A stretch of DNA of 64,000 nucleotides from Chloroflexota bacterium (lineage in GTDB: Bacteria > Chloroflexota > Dehalococcoidia > Lucifugimonadales > Lucifugimonadaceae): assembly GCA_009838175.1 (NCBI GenBank), contig VXSB01000056.1, positions 19,684 to 83,683 of the forward strand. The letters are read 5' to 3'. The translations under genes were made by a program, and so were the position numbers. The notes beneath the pieces are model-generated. The model did no database searches, was not told the origin of the DNA, and worked only from the letters and a program-made list of their open reading frames with translations. Positions 44,962 to 53,845 of the stretch are shown here, piece after piece. Every line of letters begins with the position of its first letter. Position 1 is the first letter of the stretch.

Positions 44962-45816
44962 TCACTCGTTCCAGACGCCCGTGAAGACCTCTACTGCAGG
45001 GCCTTCAAGATACGCCTCGTCGTTTTCGTCCCAAGATATCCGCAGGACACCGCCATCTACGACTACATCGACGGCATCGTCGACCAGTCCGAGCTTGCGG
45101 CAGGCGAACGCTGATGCGGTGCTGCCTGTTCCGGACGATAACGTCTCCCCTGCGCCACGCTCGAAGATTCGAGCCCGGATACGGTCTCTAGCGTGGACGT
45201 TCACTACCTCAAAGTTGATTCGCTGCGGGAACATCAGATGATTTTCGACTAGCGGTCCAACCTCTAGCAGAGGAAAATCCTCAACTGACTGATCCGTGAT
45301 CGCAACTGCATGAGGATTCCCTATCGCCAGACAGGTGATCGACAACTCAACGCCTCCAATGGTCGTCTTTTCAGCAATCACCTCGCCGATCCCGCCCAAC
45401 TCCGTCGTATCTACCGGCACTTCAGATGCCGTAAACATCGCTGGTCCCATTGCCACACGCGCGGATTTCATCCGGCCATCAACCATTTCCGGCCAAACTG
45501 TGCGAACGCCGCCCAGAGTCTCGACAGTCAATCCGTCTTTCGTAGGCTCTGCAATGCCGCGATCCAACACGAACTTTGCGAAGAGTCGGATACCGTTGCC
45601 ACTCATCTCGGCTTCCGAGCCGTCTGGGTTGTATACCCTCATTCGCACCTGAGCTACGTCCGAATCCAGCAGCAGAACGATCCCATCAGAACCAACGCCG
45701 AACGCCGGCTTGCTGATCTCAGCGGTCAAAGGACCCCAATCTCGCTCTATCGAACGCCCATCGATAGCTATGTAGTCGTTGCCGCAACCGTGCAGCTTTG
45801 CAAACTCAATCGCCAA
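44962..45816 (-). CDS. dapF: Diaminopimelate epimerase-family protein lacking both active cysteines
   Basis: A 284-residue DapF-fold protein (two homologous lobes). It opens KLHGCGNDYIAID and has NPDGSEAEM and ERGAGETL, the two active-site loops. The two cysteines that epimerise LL- to meso-diaminopimelate read Ser: Ser72 (MSGNG, codon at 45601-45603) and Ser228 (SSGTG, codon at 45133-45135). The rest of the substrate-binding residues are kept, and the neighbour is dapL, so a DapF role is still the leading guess. Activity with two serines is unproven. TTG start at 45816. Confidence 0.88.
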   Translation of the reverse strand: MAIEFAKLHGCGNDYIAIDGRSIERDWGPLTAEISKPAFGVGSDGIVLLLDSDVAQVRMRVYNPDGSEAEMSGNGIRLFAKFVLDRGIAEPTKDGLTVETLGGVRTVWPEMVDGRMKSARVAMGPAMFTASEVPVDTTELGGIGEVIAEKTTIGGVELSITCLAIGNPHAVAITDQSVEDFPLLEVGPLVENHLMFPQRINFEVVNVHARDRIRARIFERGAGETLSSGTGSTASAFACRKLGLVDDAVDVVVDGGVLRISWDENDEAYLEGPAVEVFTGVWNE

Positions 45817-45856
45817 TCAAGACACCTCGCACTAAACTCATCGATACCAAGCGATT

Positions 45857-46828
45857 CTATCCTGCGATGCGCGATTCACCCCGTTTAGACAACCATTCAC
45901 TGACCAACTCAATCGCCTTATCGACGTGATCGACATCGGTAATCTCGATCCATGAAATCCGCTCGTCTCGCATCTTGAACCAGTTGTTTTGCGCGCCGAT
46001 CAATCGGTGATTCCCGATCAGTATCTCTTCACGCATTTTTGAATCGTCGATGCGACCCTCGATGTGGTCAATCAACTGTCGATATCCGATAGCAGACATC
46101 GAGGGCATATCTCGTTTCACACCTCGCTCAATCAGCCGCTCGACTTCTTCGCGCCAACCCGCGGCGAACATATCGTCGACGCGTTTCTCGACTCTGGCGT
46201 GAAGCAATTCTCGGGGTGCGCGCAACCCAATCATCAATGCGTCATACGGCGGTTCAGCGCTCTTGCTAGCACCACCCATCGCGTCGCCCGTAGCAACAGC
46301 TCTCTCAATCGCTCTGATCAGCCGTCGCGGGTTCAGGATTTCCACTTTCTCGATACCGCGCGCTCCAGTGGCATACAGACGAGCTTGGAGGATATCCACA
46401 CCTTCGTCCCTAAGATGGACCTCTAACTCTTCTCTCAACTCCGGGTTTGGAGGGATGTTCGGTACTTCCCAACCCTCGAGCAATCCCCAGATGTACTGTC
46501 CTGAACCGCCAACTATTATCGGCAGCTTTTCCCAGTCAGCGATGTTTAGGATCGCGTCTCCCGCATCCTTCAGAAATTCGCTCAAACTGTACGCCTGATG
46601 CGGATCAAGGATGTCTATGAGGTGGTGTTTCACTCCCTGACGTTTAGATTGGTCAGGTTTCGCCGTGCCGATATCCATTCCTCGATAGAAGAGTCGAGAA
46701 TCGGCATTCAATACTTCGCCGTTGAAGCGCCGGGCAATTTCAATCCCCAGCGAAGTCTTACCAGTCGCAGTCGCTCCGATTACAGCTACGACGCCGAGAG
46801 GATTGGACCTAGATTTACTTTCGGACAC
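45857..46828 (-). CDS. miaA: tRNA dimethylallyltransferase MiaA
   Basis: A 323-residue enzyme that adds a dimethylallyl group to A37 of tRNAs reading UNN codons. The P-loop GATATGKTS is at residues 18-26, followed by NADSRLFYRGMDIGTAKP (the family normally has SRQVY or SMQIY), HHLIDI and GGSGQYIWGLLEGW. Length is normal. It lies 13 bp downstream of tpiA in the same direction. Confidence 0.96.
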   Translation of the reverse strand: MSESKSRSNPLGVVAVIGATATGKTSLGIEIARRFNGEVLNADSRLFYRGMDIGTAKPDQSKRQGVKHHLIDILDPHQAYSLSEFLKDAGDAILNIADWEKLPIIVGGSGQYIWGLLEGWEVPNIPPNPELREELEVHLRDEGVDILQARLYATGARGIEKVEILNPRRLIRAIERAVATGDAMGGASKSAEPPYDALMIGLRAPRELLHARVEKRVDDMFAAGWREEVERLIERGVKRDMPSMSAIGYRQLIDHIEGRIDDSKMREEILIGNHRLIGAQNNWFKMRDERISWIEITDVDHVDKAIELVSEWLSKRGESRIAG

Positions 46829-46840
46829 GCCGAAACTTGG

Positions 46841-47611
46841 TCATTCGTCCGTCGGAGCTTTGGCCATGATCTCGATCATGGCTGAAAATTCGGAATCGTT
46901 AAGGCTCGCGCTACCCACCAATGCCCCATCGACGGTAGGACTCGCAACGATCTGCCCGATGTTGCCAGCGTTGGTGCTACCGCCGTATAGAACTCGCATC
47001 TCGTCTGCGACATCTTGGTCGTAAACGTCACAGATCTCTTCGCGGATCGACGCCGCCATGTACTCGATCTGACCGATAGTTGCAGCGACCCCAGTGCCAA
47101 TTGCCCATATCGGTTCGTAGGCGATCACGACCTTCGATGGATCTTCGATGCTGGTCAATCCTTGGCGTACCTGCCGTCGCACGTAGCGCTCGGCTCGCCG
47201 TCGCTGGCGCTCATTTTCATCCTCACCTACGCATACGATAGCCGTCATTCCGGAGTTGACGACCACCGATGCTTTCTCGGCAATCGCTTGATCCGTTTCC
47301 CCGAAATGTTGTCGGCGTTCAGAATGACCCACGATCACGTGGCTGACTAAGCCGCGCAACATGTCGGCGGAAACCTCACCTGTGTACGCTCCGTTGGGAT
47401 GTTGGCTGACGTTCTGCGCCCCGAGCATCACGGAAGTGTGATGAATCACGCCGTAAACTGCGATGAGCGACGTGAAGGGCGGGCAAAGGACGACATCGAT
47501 CGCGTCTGAATCGTCAACCGTGCGACAGATTGACTGCGATAATGCCACGCCTTCCTGCGGCGTGGTGTTCATTTTCCAATTTCCCGCGATTAGCGGTTTG
47601 CGAATCGTCAA
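46841..47611 (-). CDS. tpiA: Triosephosphate isomerase
   Basis: A 256-residue TIM-barrel enzyme of glycolysis, interconverting dihydroxyacetone phosphate and glyceraldehyde 3-phosphate. Catalytic residues are Asn11 and Lys13 (GNWKMN), His96 (VGHSERR) and Glu166 (AYEPIWAIGTG). Pgk, the next glycolytic step but one, is encoded just upstream, 165 bp away. It is part of the leftward tsaC-to-hflX run. Confidence 0.97.
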   Translation of the reverse strand: MTIRKPLIAGNWKMNTTPQEGVALSQSICRTVDDSDAIDVVLCPPFTSLIAVYGVIHHTSVMLGAQNVSQHPNGAYTGEVSADMLRGLVSHVIVGHSERRQHFGETDQAIAEKASVVVNSGMTAIVCVGEDENERQRRRAERYVRRQVRQGLTSIEDPSKVVIAYEPIWAIGTGVAATIGQIEYMAASIREEICDVYDQDVADEMRVLYGGSTNAGNIGQIVASPTVDGALVGSASLNDSEFSAMIEIMAKAPTDE

Positions 47612-47776
47612 CGTTCGCTCTGTGCCTCATCCAAAGTTGAGGGCAATGGATCAATCTCGCAATATCCATCGCGCAAACTAACCTTAAACCCGCATCGGTG
47701 CTACGTCAACCATCCTGCGATTGCAAATCTGCGACGAATCAGACCAGCCCGCGGCATTTAATCAGCAGGATGTGTC

Positions 47777-48985
47777 TCAGATGACGTGCAATGCCGCGAT
47801 TCCAGGCAGCGTCTTACCTTCCAAGAACTCCAACGATGCTCCGCCGCCCGTCGAGATATGTGTGATTGCATCGGCAATGCCCAGCGAGTTGATCGCCTCA
47901 ACGGTTGAACCGCCACCAGCCAGCTTGAATGCCGATTCGTTATCGGAGATCGCAGAGGCGATCGATTGCGTGCCGCCAGAGAATGCTTCCCATTCGAACA
48001 GCCCCATAGGCCCATTCCATACGATCTTCTCAGCAGTTCCTATCGCATCAACGTAATTGGATATCGTCTGCGAACCGATGTCCAAGATAAACCCCGATTC
48101 CGGTACCGAATCTGCCGAAGTCTCGATATATCTCGAATCTCCAGAGAATTCTTCAGCGACGATCACATCAGTAGGAAGGTGCAACTTATCGACGACAATC
48201 GGATCGTCAAGCAGTTCCTTAGCCGCCTTCATCTCATCGTCACTGACATCAACTGAACCCACGGATTTCCCTTGTGCCGCAAGCATCGCCGAAACCATCC
48301 CTCCACCGATCAATACGGCATCGGTATTCGGCGCTAGATTCTTCACCACTCCCAGCTTGTCGGCTACCTTTGATCCGCCAAGGATCGCGACTGCAGGACG
48401 TTCGGCAGAATCGACTGCACGTTCGAGTGCGACGATTTCGGCGCGCATCAGCAACCCGGCATAGGTTGGCAACAAATCAGCAACACCGACTATCGACGCG
48501 TGAGCGCGGTGCGACGCGCCAAACGCATCATTCACGAAAACATCTGCCAAAGAAGCCAGTGAATTTGAAAAATCTGCATCGTTGTCTTCTTCACCCGGGT
48601 CGAATCGCAGGTTCTCAAGCATCGCAACATCACTGTCATTCAATGATTCGACGACTCGTTCAGCTTCTTCACCGACCGGGCCGCCCGCGTATCCGACATC
48701 GACACCGAGTACCTCCGACATCCGCTCCCGTACGGGCTCGATCCGCATTTCTGGGACAACCTTGCCCTTTGGACGTCCTAAATGCGAACATAGCACCACT
48801 CTTGCACCTCGACTTCGCAGCAGCTCTATCGTGGCCACCGAGGCATGGATACGGCTGTCATCAGCGATTCGCGTAGAGCCGGGTTTGAACGTCACATTCA
48901 GATCGGCCCGCAACAGCACGCGCTTGCCGCTGACCTCAACGTCTTCGATCATTGGCAGACTGGGATGCAAGGCGATTTGCTCCAA
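47777..48985 (-). CDS. pgk: Phosphoglycerate kinase
   Basis: A 402-residue glycolytic kinase. It has RVLLRADLNV near the N-terminus, SHLGRPKG, the VNDAFGASHRAHAS block, the ILGGSKVADK hinge and the GGGASLEFLEGKTLPG C-terminal nucleotide site. Start is TTG at 48985, or more conservatively the ATG at 48952, which places the conserved RADLNV motif where the family has it. Transfers phosphate from 1,3-bisphosphoglycerate to ADP. 23 bp downstream of the isoprenoid-synthase-like gene. Confidence 0.96.
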   Translation of the reverse strand: MEQIALHPSLPMIEDVEVSGKRVLLRADLNVTFKPGSTRIADDSRIHASVATIELLRSRGARVVLCSHLGRPKGKVVPEMRIEPVRERMSEVLGVDVGYAGGPVGEEAERVVESLNDSDVAMLENLRFDPGEEDNDADFSNSLASLADVFVNDAFGASHRAHASIVGVADLLPTYAGLLMRAEIVALERAVDSAERPAVAILGGSKVADKLGVVKNLAPNTDAVLIGGGMVSAMLAAQGKSVGSVDVSDDEMKAAKELLDDPIVVDKLHLPTDVIVAEEFSGDSRYIETSADSVPESGFILDIGSQTISNYVDAIGTAEKIVWNGPMGLFEWEAFSGGTQSIASAISDNESAFKLAGGGSTVEAINSLGIADAITHISTGGGASLEFLEGKTLPGIAALHVI

Positions 48986-49008
48986 ATCATGACCGCTGCG
49001 ACAAAGAT

Positions 49009-50058
49009 TTAATCTAGTTGCTCGATATCGCCAATGTCACGAGCCAGTTCCATCAGCTTCGCGACATTCTGATCTTCGAACCCTGCACTGGCGAGGGCTT
49101 GTTCGGCCTTCTCAAGATGCTTGTGAATCTGTTCAAGATTGAACTCTCTGCCACCCGCCTCGGCTGCCATATCAACTAAGTCAGTTATGTGCGAAGGATC
49201 GATGACGCGCTGCATATACATCTCACCCGCCCGTCGCATGATCGAAGGGTCTTTCACAGTGTCGAATAGAAATGCCGTCGCCAAGTTCTTCTTCTTCGAT
49301 ATGATCCGACCTTGTTGGACCGGGTCACGCTCACTAGCGCCGAAAATCGCCTGGTAGTCGGCTACCAGCTGCTTAGCCACTCCGATGCTCTCACCAAACT
49401 TCCGCAACGCTTCACGCCGTTCAGATCCAAAATCGTCGTCGAGAATCGCCCCCATCTCCGCAGATGCGCCGTAAAGCGACCCAACACGCTTTTCAACCAT
49501 GCCCAGGTAATCCCCAACGGTGACAGACAATCCTTCTTGGAAAGAAACGTCTAGGTATTCGCCCTCGCATCGATTCAAAATGGCATCGTCTACGATCTCC
49601 AACGCAGTGCTCACACGTTCCAATGGCTCTCCTTCATCGCACAGTTGAAACAGCGATAACCGCGCCATCGCGTGCATTCCATCGCCAGTATTGATCGCTT
49701 GCGATGGACCCCATTTCCACCACACCGACGCCCTGCCCAGCCGCTCGGTATTCCCATCCTGAACATCGCCATGGATCAACCCGAAGTTATGCATCAACTC
49801 AACGGAGATCGCATACTTCAACCCGATCGAGTAGTCGCCATGTAAAGCTTGAGCGAGCGCCAGCAGCAATGAACCATGCAATCGACGCTCAGTGGGGGCC
49901 AACTCAGCGACGCCACGCTCGTCCCCGTGTCCCAACTGCCACGCCATCATCTGGTAGATTTCGAGGTCTCGTCCCGCGAAAAACGCTCGGATCGCTTCTT
50001 CGAGTCGGTCTTCGGCCTCTGCCGGAAGCAAAACGCCCGATTCATGGGCCGAATTCAT
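49009..50058 (-). CDS. Isoprenoid synthase-family protein with degenerate metal motifs
   Basis: A 349-residue all-helical polyprenyl synthetase relative. The region that carries the first Asp-rich motif reads LIHGDVQDGNTERLGRAS (residues 94-111): the first Asp is Gly97 while Asp98 and Asp101 remain. The WGPSQAINTGDGMHA block is kept. The second motif, normally DDxxD, reads VADYQAIFG (Ala233-Asp234). Normal prenyl chain elongation needs these acidic residues for magnesium, so activity may be altered or lost. It overlaps tsaC by 17 bp and lies 23 bp before pgk. Confidence 0.8.
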   Translation of the reverse strand: MNSAHESGVLLPAEAEDRLEEAIRAFFAGRDLEIYQMMAWQLGHGDERGVAELAPTERRLHGSLLLALAQALHGDYSIGLKYAISVELMHNFGLIHGDVQDGNTERLGRASVWWKWGPSQAINTGDGMHAMARLSLFQLCDEGEPLERVSTALEIVDDAILNRCEGEYLDVSFQEGLSVTVGDYLGMVEKRVGSLYGASAEMGAILDDDFGSERREALRKFGESIGVAKQLVADYQAIFGASERDPVQQGRIISKKKNLATAFLFDTVKDPSIMRRAGEMYMQRVIDPSHITDLVDMAAEAGGREFNLEQIHKHLEKAEQALASAGFEDQNVAKLMELARDIGDIEQLD

Positions 50059-50743
50059 AGCCTATCTCCGCCAATGTGGCCTCAATCTCATCTGCCGAAA
50101 TCGGTCCTTCGCGCAGGATCTGAACAGAACCGTCGACGACCTGGACCACAGTGGACGCGGCCAACTCATCGCCGCACTCGCCGATCACGAACGCATCCAA
50201 CTCAATTCCTATCGATTCATCCACGACTCGCCAATCCTTGGATGGTGGTTCGCCCGACACATTCGCGGACGTGCCGGTTATCCCGCATCCTGCCTCTGTC
50301 ATTAGTCGGCGCGCCAAATCATGATTCGGCATACGCAACCCTACAGTGCCGAGTCCATCCGTCAACACGTCAGGCAAGTCATCATTCGCCTCAACCACTA
50401 TTGTCAACGCACCCGGCCAAAACCGCTCCGCGAGTGCATGAGACGCGGCGTTGAAGCTCGAGGTGAACGTTTCGGCTTGCGAAATCTCTGAGATCAAAAC
50501 CGGCATCGGTGTGGTTGCGGAACGTCGTTTGATTTCGAACGCCTTCCGTATAGCCAACTCGTTCATCGCATCCACACCCAACGCGTAAAAAGTGTCGGTG
50601 GGAAACGCGATAACGCCACCAGATTTGACCGCATTAACGGCTTCACTCAAATCGATCTGTGCCAAGTGTCGGAGAACCCGCTTTCGACTTTCAAAATCCG
50701 CATCAATCAATATCGTATACCGCGTTTTGACACATCCTCGCAT
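50042..50743 (-). CDS. tsaC: Threonylcarbamoyl-AMP synthase (TsaC/Sua5 family)
   Basis: A 233-residue YrdC-domain protein. [43 protein letters not shown] and [11 protein letters not shown] are family marks. It makes the threonylcarbamoyl-AMP used for t6A37 on ANN-reading tRNAs. ATG at 50743 is preferred; an upstream ATG-type start at 50791 would add an unrelated leader running to within 9 bp of the divergent guaA start. Together with MiaA it gives two A37 tRNA modification genes in this run. The C-terminal extension is short, so TsaC-like rather than full Sua5. Confidence 0.92.
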   Translation of the reverse strand: MRGCVKTRYTILIDADFESRKRVLRHLAQIDLSEAVNAVKSGGVIAFPTDTFYALGVDAMNELAIRKAFEIKRRSATTPMPVLISEISQAETFTSSFNAASHALAERFWPGALTIVVEANDDLPDVLTDGLGTVGLRMPNHDLARRLMTEAGCGITGTSANVSGEPPSKDWRVVDESIGIELDAFVIGECGDELAASTVVQVVDGSVQILREGPISADEIEATLAEIGYEFGP

Positions 50744-50799
50744 CTCAACTGAGCACATTCTCGTACGCATTAGAATCCAAATATGGCGCATCTTCCAAC

Positions 50800-52467
50800 A
50801 TGACCAACACCAACACCGAATCGCTCTCCCACCGCGTCGCTACGTCCGACGACATCGAACTGAACACGTACCTCGAGATCGCCGAGGGCGAGCGGCTAGG
50901 TGGTGAATCCCCAGGTGTTCCGGTCCGCACTGAGTCGATAGTCATCCTCGATTTCGGCTCCCAATACAGCCGTCTGATCGCCCGACGCGTCCGCGAGGCC
51001 AATGTCTACTGCGAAATCATTCCATTCGATGCCGGACCCGACATCCTGCACTTGCAAGATGTCAAAGGCATCATTCTTAGCGGTGGCCCGAACAGCGTCT
51101 ACGAGAACGGCGCTCCACTGATCCCTTCATGGGTCTTCGATGCAGGGGTGCCTCTCCTAGGGATCTGCTACGGAATGCAGGCGTTGGCGCACCAACTTGG
51201 CGGTTCTGTCATTGCCGGTATCGAACGTGAGTATGGCCACGCGCTCCTACGCCTGAACGGAGCCGCCCACGCGCTCTTCAAGGGCCTTGACACGTCCGTC
51301 CCAGTGTGGATGAGCCACGGCGACCGCATCTCGGAGATGCCGCCCGGATTCCTTTCTCTCGCATTTTCAGAGAATTCACCATGTGCCGTAATGGGCAACG
51401 AAGCGATGCGCGCCTACGGCATACAGTTCCATCCCGAAGTTACTCACACCCAGCAGGGTGACCAGATAATCCGCAACTTCGTACACGGCATCTGCGGCGC
51501 GTCAGGTTCATGGACGCCCCGCAATTTTGTGCGCGACTCAATCTTTCGCATCAGACAACAAGTCGGCGACGGCAAGGTCGTCTGTGCGCTTTCCGGCGGC
51601 GTCGATTCATCCGTCGCTGCCGCACTCATACATCGAGCCATTGGCGACCGGCTTACCTGCATATTCGTCGACAACGGCCTGATGCGCCGCGGGGAAGCTG
51701 AGCGCGTTCAGACGGTTTTCGCAAGCCAGCTAGGAGTCAACCTCCGTTTCGTCGATGGAACAGAACAATTCCTATCGGCTCTCAAGGGTGTAAAAGACCC
51801 CGAGGAGAAACGTCGCCGGATCGGAGAGGAGTTCATTCGCATCTTCGAGCATGAAGCACGCGACATCGGAGAGGTCGATTTCCTGGCCCAAGGTACGCTC
51901 TACCCTGATGTCATCGAATCAGTCTCACCAGAAAGCACTGCCGCGCACAAGATCAAGACGCACCATAATGTCGGCGGTCTGCCTGAGAAGATGGACCTCA
52001 AACTTGTCGAGCCGCTCCGTCACATGTTCAAGGACGAAGTGCGAGACGCCGGACGAGAACTCGGGCTATCCGCTCAATCCGTCAATCGCCAGCCGTTCCC
52101 CGGACCTGGATTGGCGATCCGAATCATGGGCGAGGTTACCTACGAAAAGCTCGAAATCCTACGTGCCGCCGACTGGATCGTTGTTGACGAGATCAAAGAC
52201 GCGGGCTTGTACGAAGAACTTTGGCAGAGCTTTGCCGTCCTCACCGACACCCAAAGCGTCGGTGTGATGGGCGATGCGCGAACATACCAATACGTCGTCG
52301 CCATCCGCGCCGTAGTCAGCACCGACGCAATGACCGCTGATTGGGCTCGGCTTCCTTACGAAACCATCGCTCGGATGTCGAACCGCATCGTCAACGAAGT
52401 GCCTGAGGTCAATCGCGTGGTGTTGGATATCACGAGCAAACCGCCCGGAACCATCGAATGGGAGTGA
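50800..52467 (+). CDS. guaA: GMP synthase (glutamine-hydrolysing)
   Basis: A 555-residue enzyme that aminates XMP to GMP. A roughly 42-residue N-terminal extension precedes the class I glutamine amidotransferase domain ([16 protein letters not shown]), whose nucleophile is Cys123 in GICYGMQ, with His in QFHPEVTH. The ATP pyrophosphatase loop SGGVDSS is near residue 265. The C-terminal dimerisation domain ends [13 protein letters not shown]. It is the first of four rightward purine genes (guaA, purD, purBC, purS, with one unrelated gene between). Confidence 0.97.
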   Translation: MTNTNTESLSHRVATSDDIELNTYLEIAEGERLGGESPGVPVRTESIVILDFGSQYSRLIARRVREANVYCEIIPFDAGPDILHLQDVKGIILSGGPNSVYENGAPLIPSWVFDAGVPLLGICYGMQALAHQLGGSVIAGIEREYGHALLRLNGAAHALFKGLDTSVPVWMSHGDRISEMPPGFLSLAFSENSPCAVMGNEAMRAYGIQFHPEVTHTQQGDQIIRNFVHGICGASGSWTPRNFVRDSIFRIRQQVGDGKVVCALSGGVDSSVAAALIHRAIGDRLTCIFVDNGLMRRGEAERVQTVFASQLGVNLRFVDGTEQFLSALKGVKDPEEKRRRIGEEFIRIFEHEARDIGEVDFLAQGTLYPDVIESVSPESTAAHKIKTHHNVGGLPEKMDLKLVEPLRHMFKDEVRDAGRELGLSAQSVNRQPFPGPGLAIRIMGEVTYEKLEILRAADWIVVDEIKDAGLYEELWQSFAVLTDTQSVGVMGDARTYQYVVAIRAVVSTDAMTADWARLPYETIARMSNRIVNEVPEVNRVVLDITSKPPGTIEWE

Positions 52468-52514
52468 TGGAAAGTCACGATCGCGTCGCCTAGCGATTCA
52501 TCCCGAACGAAGCA

Positions 52515-53783
52515 ATGAAAATCCTCGTAGTCGGTTCCGGAGGTAGAGAACACGCACTGACGTGGAAACTCGCACAATCCGACCTCGTATCCGAAATCGT
52601 CTCCGCCCCGGGCAATCCAGGCATGGCGAAACACGGTGAACTAGCAGATGTCGCCGCCGAAGACATCGAAGGCCTAGTCCCTCTCGCCAATGATATCGAC
52701 GCCGACTTGGTTATAGTCGGCCCCGAAGCTCCACTCGTTCTCGGTCTAGCCGACCAACTCCGGGCACGCGGCATCCCTACATTCGGTCCATCTGCTGACG
52801 CTGCCCGCATTGAAGGCTCCAAGTCGTGGGCGAACGACATCATGAATCGCTACGGCATCCCATGCCCTGAGAGCCGCACATTCCACGACGCATCTGTCGC
52901 GATCGAATACATCGAGGCGCACCCGCAAGGGGGGATCGTCGTCAAAGCGGACGGGCTCGCCGCTGGCAAGGGTGTAACCGTTCCAGAGACTGCCACCGAA
53001 GCGATTGAAGCCGTAACCGACGCCATCGAACATCGCGCTTTTGGCGAGGCTGGAGAAACGATTGTCATTGAGGATCGACTCCACGGACCCGAACTCAGCG
53101 TATTCGCGTTCGTTGACGGTGAGACAGTATCAACTCCCGTCGCAGCCCGCGACTACAAACGCGCCTACGACGGCGACACTGGCGCCAACACCGGTGGAAT
53201 GGGCGCGTACACCTCTCCCAATCTATGTTCGCCCACTGACCTAGATCACATCCGCTCGACAATTCTCGATCCGATAGCCCGCGCCCTCGTCGAAGAGGGA
53301 TGCCCGTACCAAGGCATCCTTTACGCTGGACTGATGCTTACCGACAAAGGTCCACAGGTAATCGAGTTCAACTGTCGCTTCGGCGATCCCGAATGCGAAC
53401 CACTGATGCTACGGCTCGATTCCGACCTCGCTGAAATCTGCTTAGCCGTCGCAGAGGGCCGACTCGCTGATACACCCGTCGCGTGGAACAACAAACGCGC
53501 TGTTGGTGTCGTAGTTGTATCGAGTACATACCCCGAGGCGTACGAGACCGGTTTTCCAATCAGCGGCGACCTGCCACTTGAAAACGACGCCATAGTTTTC
53601 CACGCCGGAACATCCGAGAACGAGGAAGGACAGCTAGTCACCGCGGGCGGACGCGTACTCGTAGCAACTGCATCATCCAATGAGTCCGTTCAAGAAGCCC
53701 GCACAAAGGCCTTTGAAATCGCCGAGGGCATCGAGTTCGAGGGCGCACGCTACCGATCCGATATCGCAGTCGGAGCGGATTGA
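52515..53783 (+). CDS. purD: Phosphoribosylamine-glycine ligase
   Basis: A 422-residue ATP-grasp enzyme of purine synthesis (GAR synthetase). It starts MKILVVGSGGREHALTWKL, has the ATP-grasp block KADGLAAGKGV, the DYKRAYDGDTGANTGGMGAY signature and EFNCRFGDPE. Length and motifs are normal. 47 bp downstream of guaA. Confidence 0.97.
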   Translation: MKILVVGSGGREHALTWKLAQSDLVSEIVSAPGNPGMAKHGELADVAAEDIEGLVPLANDIDADLVIVGPEAPLVLGLADQLRARGIPTFGPSADAARIEGSKSWANDIMNRYGIPCPESRTFHDASVAIEYIEAHPQGGIVVKADGLAAGKGVTVPETATEAIEAVTDAIEHRAFGEAGETIVIEDRLHGPELSVFAFVDGETVSTPVAARDYKRAYDGDTGANTGGMGAYTSPNLCSPTDLDHIRSTILDPIARALVEEGCPYQGILYAGLMLTDKGPQVIEFNCRFGDPECEPLMLRLDSDLAEICLAVAEGRLADTPVAWNNKRAVGVVVVSSTYPEAYETGFPISGDLPLENDAIVFHAGTSENEEGQLVTAGGRVLVATASSNESVQEARTKAFEIAEGIEFEGARYRSDIAVGAD

Positions 53784-53845
53784 ACCAATCCTGAATTAGT
53801 ATTCTGCTTTTCCGACATCGCACCCGCATCAAATCCAACCACAAC

